64,000 nt of DNA from Leadbetterella sp040829825 (lineage in GTDB: Bacteria; Bacteroidota; Bacteroidia; Cytophagales; Spirosomataceae). Position 1 is the first letter of the stretch; every line of letters begins with the position of its first letter. The DNA is taken from the NCBI RefSeq assembly GCF_040829825.1, contig NZ_JBFOLH010000002.1. One strand, 5' to 3'. The position numbers were made by a program, and so were the translations under genes. This document shows, in pieces, positions 50,851 to 59,950 of the stretch. Under the pieces are notes generated by a model. That model searched no databases, was not told where the DNA came from, and saw nothing but the letters and a program-made list of their open reading frames with translations.

Positions 50851-52099
50851 GCGCATTAACCGGCGGAAAATATTCAATGACCCTGTATACGGGTTCATTA
50901 CCATACCTACTGATTTTATTTTCCGGGTGATTGAGCATCCGTACTTCCAGCGTTTACGCCGGATCCGGCAGCTGGGACTGGCCGAGCTGGTGTATCCCGG
51001 GGCTGTTCACAGCCGGTTTCAGCATGCCCTCGGGGCAATGCACCTGATGAACGAAGCCCTTCTTTCGCTGGAAAATAAGGGCGTGGTCATTTCTGCGGAG
51101 GAAAAAGAAGCCACGCTGCTGGCTATCCTGCTGCACGATGTGGGCCATGGCCCCTTTTCGCATGTTCTTGAGCATGCTCTTTTTTACAAGGTCTCGCACG
51201 AAACCATTTCCGAGCTGCTGATCCGGAAGCTGAATATCCTCTACGACGGCCACCTGAGCCTGGCCATCTCTATTTTCAACGGCACGTATCACCGGGCCTT
51301 CTTTCATCAGCTGGTATCGGGCCAGCTGGATATGGATCGCCTGGATTACCTTAACCGCGACAGCTTTTTTACAGCCGTGGCAGAGGGGAAAATAGGAGCG
51401 GAGCGGATCATTAAGATGCTGAATGTGCATGAAGATCAGCTGGTAGTGGAAGAAAAGGGGCTGATGAGCGTGGAGAATTTCCTGGTCGCCCGGCAGCACA
51501 TGTACTGGCAGGTTTACCTGCATAAAACGGCCATTTGTGCCGAAACCATCCTGCTGAAGATTTTCGAACGGGTAAAAGACCTGTCAGAAGCGGGAGGAAC
51601 GGAAATCCCGATGCCGCTCGTGCTGCGGAAGTTCCTGGAAGAAAAAATTACCCTGGACCGGATCAACGAAGAACCGGAAATACTTGAAATGTTCGTCAGC
51701 CTTGACGACATGGATATCTGGTCGGCAGTTAAGCTCTGGGCAAACCATTCAGACCGGATTTTGTCCGTTTTGAGCCGAAGTTTATTAAACCGGAATCTTT
51801 TTAAGATTAAATTTGACAAAAATTATGATCTGAATATCCTCAGAAACAACCTGCGGCAAAGCTGGGCAGATGCCGGGCTGGAAAAGGGAGAGGAAAAATA
51901 TTTTTTCCGGGAAGGAATTATCAGGAGCAGCGGGTATGACCTGCATCATCCGGGTATAAAAATTCTCTGGAAGGATGGTAAATGTATGGAAATCACGGAG
52001 GCGTCGGAGCTTCCCACCATACGGGCCATAAGCAATATTGTGGAAAAAAATTACTTATGTTATGCCAATGATGTATATTTACAGGATATTTCGGACTAA
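50822..52099 (+). CDS. HD-domain phosphohydrolase
   Basis: 425-residue metal-dependent phosphohydrolase related to the dGTPase/SAMHD1-like group. VHSRFQHALGAMHLM gives the first His, LLHDVGHGPFSHVLEH the HD pair and SGQLDMDRLDYLNRDSFF the last Asp. The substrate is not known. An alternative start is the TTG at 50840; the ATG at 50822 overlaps the fucosidase end. It precedes lpxD by 28 bases. Confidence 0.9.
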   Translation: MHGSISLNTERINRRKIFNDPVYGFITIPTDFIFRVIEHPYFQRLRRIRQLGLAELVYPGAVHSRFQHALGAMHLMNEALLSLENKGVVISAEEKEATLLAILLHDVGHGPFSHVLEHALFYKVSHETISELLIRKLNILYDGHLSLAISIFNGTYHRAFFHQLVSGQLDMDRLDYLNRDSFFTAVAEGKIGAERIIKMLNVHEDQLVVEEKGLMSVENFLVARQHMYWQVYLHKTAICAETILLKIFERVKDLSEAGGTEIPMPLVLRKFLEEKITLDRINEEPEILEMFVSLDDMDIWSAVKLWANHSDRILSVLSRSLLNRNLFKIKFDKNYDLNILRNNLRQSWADAGLEKGEEKYFFREGIIRSSGYDLHHPGIKILWKDGKCMEITEASELPTIRAISNIVEKNYLCYANDVYLQDISD

Positions 52100-52127
52100 A
52101 GCTGAAAACAACTTATAAATTGATTAA

Positions 52128-53111
52128 ATGAAGTTTTCTGTCGAACAGATAGCTCAGATTCTGGAAGGAGAAGTAGAAGGGGAGGGAGGTGTGCTGATAG
52201 ACCATTTTGCCAAGATAGAAGAAGGGAAACCCGGAGGCATATCTTTTCTGGCAAATAGCAAATATGAACCCTATATATACTCGACGGAATCCAGTGCCGT
52301 AATAGTTTCAAAGGAGTTTGCTCCTAAAAATGCCGTAAAAACTAATCTTATCCGCGTGAAAGATCCTTACCTTTCCGTGAGCAAGCTCATGACTGCCTAC
52401 CAGCAGATGAAAAAGGTAAAGAAGACCGGCCTTAGTCCGAAAGCCGAAATACACGAAACCGCTGTCACAGGAGAGGAAGTATATATTGAGCCGATGGTAT
52501 TTGTGGGTGAGCAGGCCGTTATCGGTGACCGGGTGAGTATATTTGCAGGTGCTTATATCGGGCAGCGGGTGAAAATAGGCCGTAATACCGTTATTCATGC
52601 GGGTGCAAAAATAATGGAAGACTGTGTTGTCGGAGACAATTGCATCATTCATCCCGGTGCGGTGATCGGTTCAGAAGGATTCGGCTTTGCCCCTGATGAA
52701 AACGGTATCTACCAGGATATCCCGCAACTGGGGAACGTGGTGCTGGGCGATAACGTAAGCATCGGTGCAAACACTACCATTGACCGTGCTACCATGGGCT
52801 CTACCCGGATAGCCGGCGGTGTTAAGCTGGATAACCTGGTGCAGATAGGGCATAACGTGGAAATCGGCGAAAATACGGTGATCGCTTCGCAGACAGGGAT
52901 ATCCGGCTCAACCAAGATCGGGAAGAACTGCATGATTGCAGGACAGGTAGGTTTTGCAGGCCACCTCCGGATAGCCGACGGCACCAGAATAGGTGCTAAA
53001 AGCGGAGTGGCCAAAAGTATTGAAGAACCCGGGGGTACCTACTCCGGGCACCCGCTGATGCCGTTGAAACAATATCTCAGGCTGATGATCAACCTGGGTA
53101 AAATGAAATAA
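52128..53111 (+). CDS. lpxD: UDP-3-O-acylglucosamine N-acyltransferase
   Basis: 327-residue left-handed beta-helix acyltransferase, third step of lipid A synthesis. The N-terminal uridine-binding domain (KFSVEQIAQILEGEVEGEGG) is followed by hexapeptide repeats, with the catalytic-His region QIGHNVEIGENTVIASQTGI. It is slightly shorter than the enterobacterial enzyme because the C-terminal helix is brief. It heads the lpx gene run. Confidence 0.95.
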   Translation: MKFSVEQIAQILEGEVEGEGGVLIDHFAKIEEGKPGGISFLANSKYEPYIYSTESSAVIVSKEFAPKNAVKTNLIRVKDPYLSVSKLMTAYQQMKKVKKTGLSPKAEIHETAVTGEEVYIEPMVFVGEQAVIGDRVSIFAGAYIGQRVKIGRNTVIHAGAKIMEDCVVGDNCIIHPGAVIGSEGFGFAPDENGIYQDIPQLGNVVLGDNVSIGANTTIDRATMGSTRIAGGVKLDNLVQIGHNVEIGENTVIASQTGISGSTKIGKNCMIAGQVGFAGHLRIADGTRIGAKSGVAKSIEEPGGTYSGHPLMPLKQYLRLMINLGKMK

Positions 53112-53119
53112 TTCATAGA

Positions 53120-54508
53120 ATGAATCTGAAGCAGTATACTATTACCCACCCGGTTACTTTGGCAGGGAAAGGGTTGCATACCGGGGAATTCACCGAAATT
53201 ACCCTGAAGCCGGCTCCGATTAATTCGGGTATCGTATTTCAAAGAATTGACCTGGAACATAAACCGCTGATCCCCGCGCTGGTTGATTATGTGGTAGACA
53301 CCAGCAGGAGCACGGTACTGGAGAAAGACGGCGGAAGAGTGGGTACGGTAGAGCACGTGCTATCTGCACTGGTAGGCTGCGAAATTGATAATATCCTGAT
53401 CGAGATCAAAGGTTCTGAAATTCCCATTCTTGACGGCAGCTCGGCCCCTTTCGTGGAAGCCATAGAGTCGGCGGTACCCGTAGAGCAGAATGCCATCCGT
53501 AATTTTTACGAGATTTCAGAGGCCATTCATTATAAAAACATTGAGAAAAATATTGAGATCGCCGCATTGCCCCTGAGCGATTACCGGCTGACCGTAATGG
53601 TCGATTTCAATTCAAAAGTAGTACACAGCCAGCATGCCCAGCTGCACGAGCTGAAGCTTTATAAAGAGCATATCAGCCCCTGCCGCACTTTCGTATTTGT
53701 GCACGATATAGAGATGCTGTTCAGGAACGGCCTGATCAAAGGAGGGGATATGGACAATGCGGTGGTGATCGCAGAAGAGGCTATTCCCGATGAAACCCTG
53801 GAAAACCTTTCGGGCATCCTGGGCAGGAAGCTGGATGCCGGCGGCACCCGGGAGGGGATTCTAAATGCGGAAACCCTGAAATTCCAGAATGAGCCGGCCC
53901 GGCACAAATTGCTGGACCTGATGGGTGACCTGGCTCTGGTGGGCAGGCCCCTCAAAGCGCACATCCTGGCGGCCCGGCCGGGTCACCAGTCCAATGTGGA
54001 GCTGGCCCGCCTGATCAAAAAACAGATTGATGCCAGTGAAACCGCAGCACCTGCCGTAGATCCGAACGTTCCGCCCGTGTTTACGGTTCAGGATATAGCG
54101 CAGCTGCTGCCGCACCGTTACCCTTTCCAGCTGGTAGATAAGATTATCTCACTGGACGGCACCACGGTGGTAGGGGTTAAAAATGTAACCATGAATGAGC
54201 CGCAGTTTACCGGCCACTTCCCTGAAAACCCGGTGATGCCCGGCGTGCTCCAGGTAGAAGCCATTGCCCAGACGGGCGGGGTGCTGGTATTGACCTCTAC
54301 GGGTGAGCCCGAGCGTTACTGGCCTTACCTGGTGGGTATTGAAAATTGCCGTTTTTATAAAAATGTGGTACCGGGTGATACGTTAATTATACGGTGTACG
54401 CTGTCTTCACCGATCCGCCTGGGAGTAGCTAAAATGACAGGAGAAGCTTGGGTGGGGAAAACACTGGTTTGTTCTGTAGCCATGACCGCGCGTTTAGTCA
54501 AAAAATGA
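53120..54508 (+). CDS. lpxC/fabZ: LpxC-FabZ bifunctional fusion
   Basis: 462-residue fusion of UDP-3-O-acyl-GlcNAc deacetylase (residues about 1-310) and (3R)-hydroxyacyl-ACP dehydratase (about 320-462). The LpxC part has TVEHVLSALVGCEIDN (zinc His), CRTFVFVHDIE and NEPARHKLLDLMGDLAL (zinc His). The FabZ part has LPHRYPFQLVD, with the catalytic His, and GHFPENPVMPGVLQVEA, with the catalytic Glu replaced or shifted as in family members. The fusion is characteristic of Bacteroidetes and couples lipid A and fatty-acid supply. Confidence 0.95.
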   Translation: MNLKQYTITHPVTLAGKGLHTGEFTEITLKPAPINSGIVFQRIDLEHKPLIPALVDYVVDTSRSTVLEKDGGRVGTVEHVLSALVGCEIDNILIEIKGSEIPILDGSSAPFVEAIESAVPVEQNAIRNFYEISEAIHYKNIEKNIEIAALPLSDYRLTVMVDFNSKVVHSQHAQLHELKLYKEHISPCRTFVFVHDIEMLFRNGLIKGGDMDNAVVIAEEAIPDETLENLSGILGRKLDAGGTREGILNAETLKFQNEPARHKLLDLMGDLALVGRPLKAHILAARPGHQSNVELARLIKKQIDASETAAPAVDPNVPPVFTVQDIAQLLPHRYPFQLVDKIISLDGTTVVGVKNVTMNEPQFTGHFPENPVMPGVLQVEAIAQTGGVLVLTSTGEPERYWPYLVGIENCRFYKNVVPGDTLIIRCTLSSPIRLGVAKMTGEAWVGKTLVCSVAMTARLVKK

Positions 54509-54521
54509 AAAAGTTATATTT

Positions 54522-55319
54522 ATGAATCAGCCTCTGGCATTTGTTCATCCGAATGCAAAAATTGCAAAAAATGTGGTGGTAGAACCTTTTTCAACCATTC
54601 ACAATGACGTAGAGATAGGAGAGGGTACATGGATAGGGTCAAACGTCACCATATTTCCGGGCGCCAGAATTGGCCGGAACTGTAAAATATACCCCGGAGC
54701 AGTGATCTCTGCAGAGCCCCAGGATCTGAAATTTGCCGGAGAATATACCACGGTGGAAATCGGTGATAATACCGTAGTGCGCGAATGCGCCACCATCAAC
54801 CGGGGTACCAATGACCGTTTGAAGACCGTAGTAGGTTCTAATTGCCTTATCATGGCGTATGTGCATGTGGCACACGACTGCGTGGTGGGAAATAATGTAG
54901 TGATTGCTAACTCTGTGCAGATAGCGGGTCACGTAAAGATCGGGAACTATGCCATTATAGGAGGTTCCAGCGCCATTCACCAGTTTATCAATATCGGTTC
55001 TCATGCCATGGTTTCCGGTGGCTCACTCATTCGTAAAGATGTGCCGCCGTTCATTAAAGCTGCGCGTGAGCCGCTTTCTTATGCCGGCGTAAACTCAATT
55101 GGTTTGAGAAGAAGAGGATTCTCGCCTGAAACTATTGCGTCTATTCAGGAGATTTACCGCATTATCTATCTTTCCAAGCTGAATAATTCAGAAGCCATTG
55201 ACAAGATCGAGCTGGAGGTTCCTGCCACAGCAGAAAGAGATGAGATTGTGCATTTCGTCCGGAATTCGGAAAGAGGGATCATCCGGACCGGCTCAGCCAA
55301 AAATGTGGAAATATCTTGA
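54522..55319 (+). CDS. lpxA: Acyl-[ACP]-UDP-GlcNAc O-acyltransferase
   Basis: 265-residue hexapeptide-repeat enzyme, first step of lipid A synthesis. FVHPNAKIAKNVVVEPFSTI starts the left-handed helix; the catalytic His is in YVHVAHDCVVGNNVVIAN. The C-terminal helical part (GFSPETIASIQEIYRIIYLS) is standard. Its TGA overlaps the TTG start of the ABC gene. Confidence 0.96.
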   Translation: MNQPLAFVHPNAKIAKNVVVEPFSTIHNDVEIGEGTWIGSNVTIFPGARIGRNCKIYPGAVISAEPQDLKFAGEYTTVEIGDNTVVRECATINRGTNDRLKTVVGSNCLIMAYVHVAHDCVVGNNVVIANSVQIAGHVKIGNYAIIGGSSAIHQFINIGSHAMVSGGSLIRKDVPPFIKAAREPLSYAGVNSIGLRRRGFSPETIASIQEIYRIIYLSKLNNSEAIDKIELEVPATAERDEIVHFVRNSERGIIRTGSAKNVEIS

Positions 55320-55939
55320 TCTCGGTCAGGCTGGATAACGCAGGTAAAAAATTTTCCAGGGAATGGATATTCAGGGCCCTGAACTACGAGTTTAAAACAG
55401 GCAGTCCCGTGGCCGTCACCGGTCCGAACGGCTCGGGAAAAAGCACCCTGGTCAAATCTGTTGCCGGTACCATTCCCCTCAACGAAGGCTCGGTCAGCTA
55501 CACCCGGAACGGGCAGCCGGTACCCGAAGAAAGCTGGTATCGCCTGGCAGGCATCTCCGCCCCTTACCTTGAGCTGATCGAAGAATTTACGTTAGCAGAA
55601 AGTATCGATTTTCATACCCGGTTCCGGCCTTTTACGGAAGGCCTCACCCGGCCGGAATTTATCGCAAGGCTGGGGCTGGAAAAACATTCGGGCAAGTATA
55701 TCCGTGATTTTTCTTCCGGCATGAAGCAAAAGCTCAAGCTGGGCTTCGCATTTTTTACACAGAATGAAGTGCTGATCCTCGACGAGCCCACCGCCAACAT
55801 TGACCAGAAAGGGTACGAGTGGTACATGGAGGAAGTACAAAAGCTGGTTCCCGAACGCGTGGTCATCATTTCCTCTAACGAACCACGGGAGTACACCTTT
55901 TGCACTGAACAACTGGCCATTACCGATTTCAAGCGTTAA
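55316..55939 (+). CDS. ABC transporter ATP-binding protein
   Basis: 207-residue ATPase subunit. Walker A VTGPNGSGKSTLVKS, signature FSSGMKQKLKLG, Walker B EVLILDEPTANID and a switch region ending IISSN. The start is TTG, overlapping the lpxA stop. Size and motifs recall CcmA-like or LptB-like ATPases, but no permease gene lies next to it. Convergent with the cupin gene, with an 11-base overlap at the ends. Confidence 0.88.
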   Translation: MISVRLDNAGKKFSREWIFRALNYEFKTGSPVAVTGPNGSGKSTLVKSVAGTIPLNEGSVSYTRNGQPVPEESWYRLAGISAPYLELIEEFTLAESIDFHTRFRPFTEGLTRPEFIARLGLEKHSGKYIRDFSSGMKQKLKLGFAFFTQNEVLILDEPTANIDQKGYEWYMEEVQKLVPERVVIISSNEPREYTFCTEQLAITDFKR

Positions 55940-56519
55940 AAAGCAGGAACAAACCCTTTTCACTCAGGCACTCCATTTCTATCTCAGACACATTTAACAG
56001 CACCAGCGTGTCTCCCTGGTGCAGGTAGCGGTCTTCCACTTCAAAATTTCCGGCAAGCACGTGGATAAAGCAGCCCGACGGCGGGATGCCTGTCTTTTTC
56101 TCTTCCCGGTACGTGAGTAAGCCGAAATAGGGCATCATGTTCCCTTCCGGTACCCGGTTAGGCATTATGCTTTCTATGCCGCATGTCTCTTCCCCGGGCC
56201 GGCTGAACTCCAGCACCAGGAAAACGGCCTCGTGGGCCTCCGATACATTTTTAAGCGTGATCAGTTCCTGTGAGAATATCCGGTACTCTCCGGGCACCAG
56301 GACCGTCTCCGGGCTCATATCCAACGCTCCTGTAAGCGGCAGAATCATGGTTCTGTTTGCGTAATACCGGGCAAACTCCCGCCCCGGGGCCACCGTAATC
56401 TTTGCAAACCGGTCTATGGCTGAAAAGGGAATTTCAGGGAAATATGTTTTCGTATATTCCCTGAACTCCATTTTTCCTGCATTTTCTTCTATCAGCAGGT
56501 AGATATCGGGCTCAGCCAT
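55929..56519 (-). CDS. Cupin-like protein, pirin-related
   Basis: 196-residue protein made of two beta-rich halves. The pattern KITVAPGREFARYYANRTMILPLTG and later GCFIHVLAGNFEVEDRYLHQGDTLVLL fits a bicupin with a pirin-like outline. Few metal-binding His residues are present, so it may not be a metalloenzyme. It starts 8 bases inside the upstream dioxygenase gene end, so both are co-translated. Confidence 0.6.
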   Translation of the reverse strand: MAEPDIYLLIEENAGKMEFREYTKTYFPEIPFSAIDRFAKITVAPGREFARYYANRTMILPLTGALDMSPETVLVPGEYRIFSQELITLKNVSEAHEAVFLVLEFSRPGEETCGIESIMPNRVPEGNMMPYFGLLTYREEKKTGIPPSGCFIHVLAGNFEVEDRYLHQGDTLVLLNVSEIEMECLSEKGLFLLFNA

Positions 56520-57240
56520 TCACAACAATGGTATGGGTTAGCTTGTACCCGTCGCGAATGCTTCCGCTAACGGAGGCCAGCTCGTTGGCGTACCCGTCTC
56601 CGAAAACATTGTCCCTTTCGTTGGTGGTATCCTGTAGCCCGTGGCTTTTGTAATCGTCCGCTGTGGAGTAAACCGTATCACATACGGTTTTAGGGAACGC
56701 TATCTGGGTAACCAGCAGCGATTTCCCTGATGAATTATAGACATGAACGTGAATATGGGGCGCTCTTCCCATGTACCATCCGGGAAATATGCTCGTAAAG
56801 CCGGCCTTTCCTTCTGTGCTGGTCGTTTGGCGCCCTCTCAGCCAGCTGACGCTGCTGTAATTGGTGCTTTGCATTTGCGTTCCACCGTATTGGGAGTAAT
56901 TTCCCTGCGCATCGCAATGCCAGATATCCACCAGTACATTGGCAAGGGCATTGCATCCTGAATTGTAATTTTTAATGGCCAGCTCAATGGTCATCTTTAC
57001 ACCGGAACGGTCCCCGGTAATGTCGGTCAGGATAAGTGAGGAAGGATTCTTGCTCGGGAAAGGCCCTTCTGTTTCGCTGTTGGTAACCTGGCAGTCGGAA
57101 GAAGAGCTGCCGTTGGTAGAGCCCTGTTCATCGGCCGTTCCCGAATCATCGGTATCCACCGATTCATCTGAACAGGACAGCAATACCGGCAAAATAGAGA
57201 GTAAACCGACACTTTTCTTTAAAAACGCTATACGGTGCAT
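56512..57240 (-). CDS. Intradiol ring-cleavage dioxygenase-like lipoprotein
   Basis: 242-residue protein. The signal peptide ends LLSC (Cys23), a clear lipobox, followed by a Ser/Gly/Asp-rich linker. The dioxygenase core shows ETEGPFPSKNP, VDIWHCDAQGNYSQYGG, FTSIFPGWYMGRAPHIHVHV, which supply the two Tyr and two His iron ligands. Family enzymes open catechol rings; an outer-membrane-anchored form is unusual for energy metabolism, so the substrate is open. It has the cupin gene downstream. Confidence 0.85.
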   Translation of the reverse strand: MHRIAFLKKSVGLLSILPVLLSCSDESVDTDDSGTADEQGSTNGSSSSDCQVTNSETEGPFPSKNPSSLILTDITGDRSGVKMTIELAIKNYNSGCNALANVLVDIWHCDAQGNYSQYGGTQMQSTNYSSVSWLRGRQTTSTEGKAGFTSIFPGWYMGRAPHIHVHVYNSSGKSLLVTQIAFPKTVCDTVYSTADDYKSHGLQDTTNERDNVFGDGYANELASVSGSIRDGYKLTHTIVVNG

Positions 57241-57384
57241 ATCAGATATATTTAATGGTAAACTACCCGCGATACTGCTAACTACGGGAATCCGGCAGGG
57301 GATGCTGCTTCCGGAGAAATATTATTTCAAAAACAATGTAGAATAATTCTAAATAGAGATATTGCTTAAACCGTTATTTATAAA

Positions 57385-57392
57385 TACTTTTG
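57385..57392 (+). promoter_or_regulatory. -7 promoter element for the DUF4920 gene
   Basis: TACTTTTG matches TAnnTTTG, 24 bases before the ATG. Confidence 0.6.
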
Positions 57393-57416
57393 TAGAAAGA
57401 AATAAATTAAAAAGCA

Positions 57417-57869
57417 ATGAAAAAAATACTTTTCAGCACATTTCTGATGATCTGCACGGTAGTGGCTTTTGGTCAGAAGTATGAATCTTTCGGTAAGAAG
57501 ATCAATGCGAAAGACGCAGCTCCTGTTTCTACCCTGGAAGGGAAAAACGAGTTTAACGGTGAAGTGGTGAAGATAGAGGGTGAGGTGGAGTCGGTTTGCC
57601 AGATGAAAGGCTGCTGGATGCGGATCAAAAAGACCGACGGAACCACCATGATGGTGAAATTTAAAGATTACGATTTCTTTGTACCGAAAGATATTGCGGG
57701 TAAGAAAGTGATTTTTGAAGGGGTACCTTCGGTGAAAACACTCTCGGTGGCTGAACAGAGACATTATGCTGAAGACGCCAAAAAACCGAAAGAGGACATT
57801 GAAAAGATCACCCAGGATAAGGTAGACCTGACGTTCATTGCCGAAGGGGTCCTGGTACCTAAGAATTAA
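57417..57869 (+). CDS. DUF4920 family exported protein
   Basis: 150-residue protein with a signal peptide (MKKILFSTFLMICTVVAFGQ). An OB-like core has VKIEGEVESVCQMKGCWMRI, whose two Cys six residues apart may bind metal, and FKDYDFFVPKDIAGKKVIFEG. This matches DUF4920, of unknown function. It is convergent with uvrB, with a 4-base overlap of the ends. Confidence 0.85.
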   Translation: MKKILFSTFLMICTVVAFGQKYESFGKKINAKDAAPVSTLEGKNEFNGEVVKIEGEVESVCQMKGCWMRIKKTDGTTMMVKFKDYDFFVPKDIAGKKVIFEGVPSVKTLSVAEQRHYAEDAKKPKEDIEKITQDKVDLTFIAEGVLVPKN

Positions 57870-59890
57870 TTCAAACCCGAAATACGCTCCTGTAACTGGA
57901 GCATTTCATCTCTGAAACGGGCCGCCTGCAGGAAGTTCAATTCGCCGGCGGCCTTTTCCATATTGGCTTTTGCCTCCTGCAGGAGTTTTTCCAGCTGCGG
58001 CTTGTTCATATAGGCCACCACCGGGTCTGCCGCAATGTTCGATTGTTCCGGCTCCACGTAATAGTTTTTGGCTACCGGCTTAAAGTCGGCAATGGACGTC
58101 TGTTCCAGGATAGCCTCCTTGCTTTTCAGGATGGTTTGCGGGGTGATGCCGTGGTCGGTATTGTATTCCGTCTGGATAGCCCGCCGCCGCATGGTTTCGT
58201 CAATGGCCGTTTGCATGGAGCCGGTGATCCGGTCGGCATACATGATCACCTTGCCGTTGGCATTTCTTGCCGCCCGCCCGATGGTCTGGATGAGCGAGCG
58301 GTTATCGCGCAGGAATCCCTCCTTATCCGCATCCATGATGGCTACCAGAGACACTTCCGGAAGATCAAGACCTTCACGGAGCAGGTTAACGCCTACCAGC
58401 ACATCAATTACACCGAGGCGCAGCTCGCGCAGGATCTCCACCCTTTCCATGGTTTTGATCTCGGAATGGATGTACCGCCCTTTGATGCCTACCCGCTCCA
58501 GGTAGCGGCTGAGCTCTTCGGCCATACGTTTGGTAAGCGTGGTGACCAGCACCCGCTCTTCTTTTTTGATGCGGTCGTTGATCTCTTCCAGGAGGTCGTC
58601 GATCTGGTTCAGGCTGGGCCTCACGTCGATTTCCGGGTCAAGCAGGCCCGTAGGACGGATAATCTGCTCTACTACCACACCCCCGGCCTTATTCAGCTCG
58701 TAATTGGCCGGTGTAGCGCTCACGTAGACGGTACGGGGAGTAAGCTCTTCAAACTCCTGGAAGGTGAGCGGCCGGTTATCCAGGGCCGAAGGAAGCCGGA
58801 ACCCGTACTCCACCAGGGCGGTTTTCCGGGAGCGGTCGCCTCCGTACATGGCCGTGATCTGGGGGATGCTTACGTGGCTTTCATCGATCACCAGGAGGAA
58901 ATCGTCCTGGAAATAGTCAAGCAGGCAGAAGGGTCTTTCTCCCGGCATGCGCCGGTCAAAGTACCGGGAATAGTTCTCGATGCCGCTGCAGTAGCCCAGC
59001 TCGCGCATCATTTCAAGGTCAAATTCGGTACGTTCCTGTATCCGTTCGGCTTCCAGCTTCTTACCTTCATCTTCAAAATACCGGATCTGGGTCACGAGGT
59101 CATCCTGGATCTGCCGGATAGCCGTCTGCATCACGTCTTTTCCCGTAACAAAAAGATTGGCCGGGAAAATGGCTACGTTGTTTTCAGACCTGATTTTTTT
59201 GCCGGAATGCGGCTCTATCATGTGGATATCCTCTACTTCATCGCCCCAGAAAATGATGCGGTACGCAAAGTCGGCATAACCGGGATACACATCTACGGTA
59301 TCTCCTTTCACCCGGAAAGTACCCCGGTTGAATTCGGCTTCGGTGCGCGAATACAGGATAGAGACCAGGTCATACAGCAGGCGGTTACGGCTGATGGTGT
59401 CGCCTTTTTTGACCCTGACAATGCTCTGCTTGAATTCATTGGGGTTACCGGCGCCGTAAATGCAGGATACGGAGGCCACCACGATCACGTCTTTCCGGCC
59501 CGACATCAGCGAGGAAACCGCCGATAGCCGGAGCTTATCGATCTCCTGGTTGATCATCAGGTCTTTTTCGATGTACGTGTTGGTAGAGGCGATATAGGCT
59601 TCAGGCTGGTAATAATCGTAATAGGAAATGAAATATTCGACGGCATTTTCCGGGAAAAACTGTTTGAATTCGCCGTAGAGCTGGGCTGCCAGGGTTTTGT
59701 TATGGCTGAGAATCAGCACAGGCATATTCAGCCGCTGGATGGCGTTGGCAATGGTAAAGGTTTTCCCGCTTCCCGTAACCCCCAGCAATACGGTGGCTTT
59801 TTCACCCGATTCAACAGATCTGACCAGCTGGTCAATGGCCTGGGGCTGGTCGCCGGTAGGTTGAAATTCAGACGTGATTTTAAAGCTCAT
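57866..59890 (-). CDS. uvrB: Excinuclease ABC subunit B
   Basis: 674-residue nucleotide-excision repair helicase. Walker A LLGVTGSGKTFTIAN, the beta-hairpin FISYYDYYQPEAYI, the DEAD-like VIDESHVSIPQ, motif V/VI GVNLLREGLDLPEVSLVAI and QTIGRAARN, and the C-terminal UVR domain (LEKLLQEAKANMEKAAGELN) are all present. The length is normal. Confidence 0.97.
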   Translation of the reverse strand: MSFKITSEFQPTGDQPQAIDQLVRSVESGEKATVLLGVTGSGKTFTIANAIQRLNMPVLILSHNKTLAAQLYGEFKQFFPENAVEYFISYYDYYQPEAYIASTNTYIEKDLMINQEIDKLRLSAVSSLMSGRKDVIVVASVSCIYGAGNPNEFKQSIVRVKKGDTISRNRLLYDLVSILYSRTEAEFNRGTFRVKGDTVDVYPGYADFAYRIIFWGDEVEDIHMIEPHSGKKIRSENNVAIFPANLFVTGKDVMQTAIRQIQDDLVTQIRYFEDEGKKLEAERIQERTEFDLEMMRELGYCSGIENYSRYFDRRMPGERPFCLLDYFQDDFLLVIDESHVSIPQITAMYGGDRSRKTALVEYGFRLPSALDNRPLTFQEFEELTPRTVYVSATPANYELNKAGGVVVEQIIRPTGLLDPEIDVRPSLNQIDDLLEEINDRIKKEERVLVTTLTKRMAEELSRYLERVGIKGRYIHSEIKTMERVEILRELRLGVIDVLVGVNLLREGLDLPEVSLVAIMDADKEGFLRDNRSLIQTIGRAARNANGKVIMYADRITGSMQTAIDETMRRRAIQTEYNTDHGITPQTILKSKEAILEQTSIADFKPVAKNYYVEPEQSNIAADPVVAYMNKPQLEKLLQEAKANMEKAAGELNFLQAARFRDEMLQLQERISGLN

Positions 59891-59950
59891 AATGTCAAAA
59901 ACGGGAAATACCTATGAAATATAACGTTTTTATTTTTCGGATAGTTGCAC

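Noticed and set aside
58043..59527. 494-residue plus-strand frame opposite uvrB
   Set aside because: It is a shadow of uvrB, which has all its helicase motifs.
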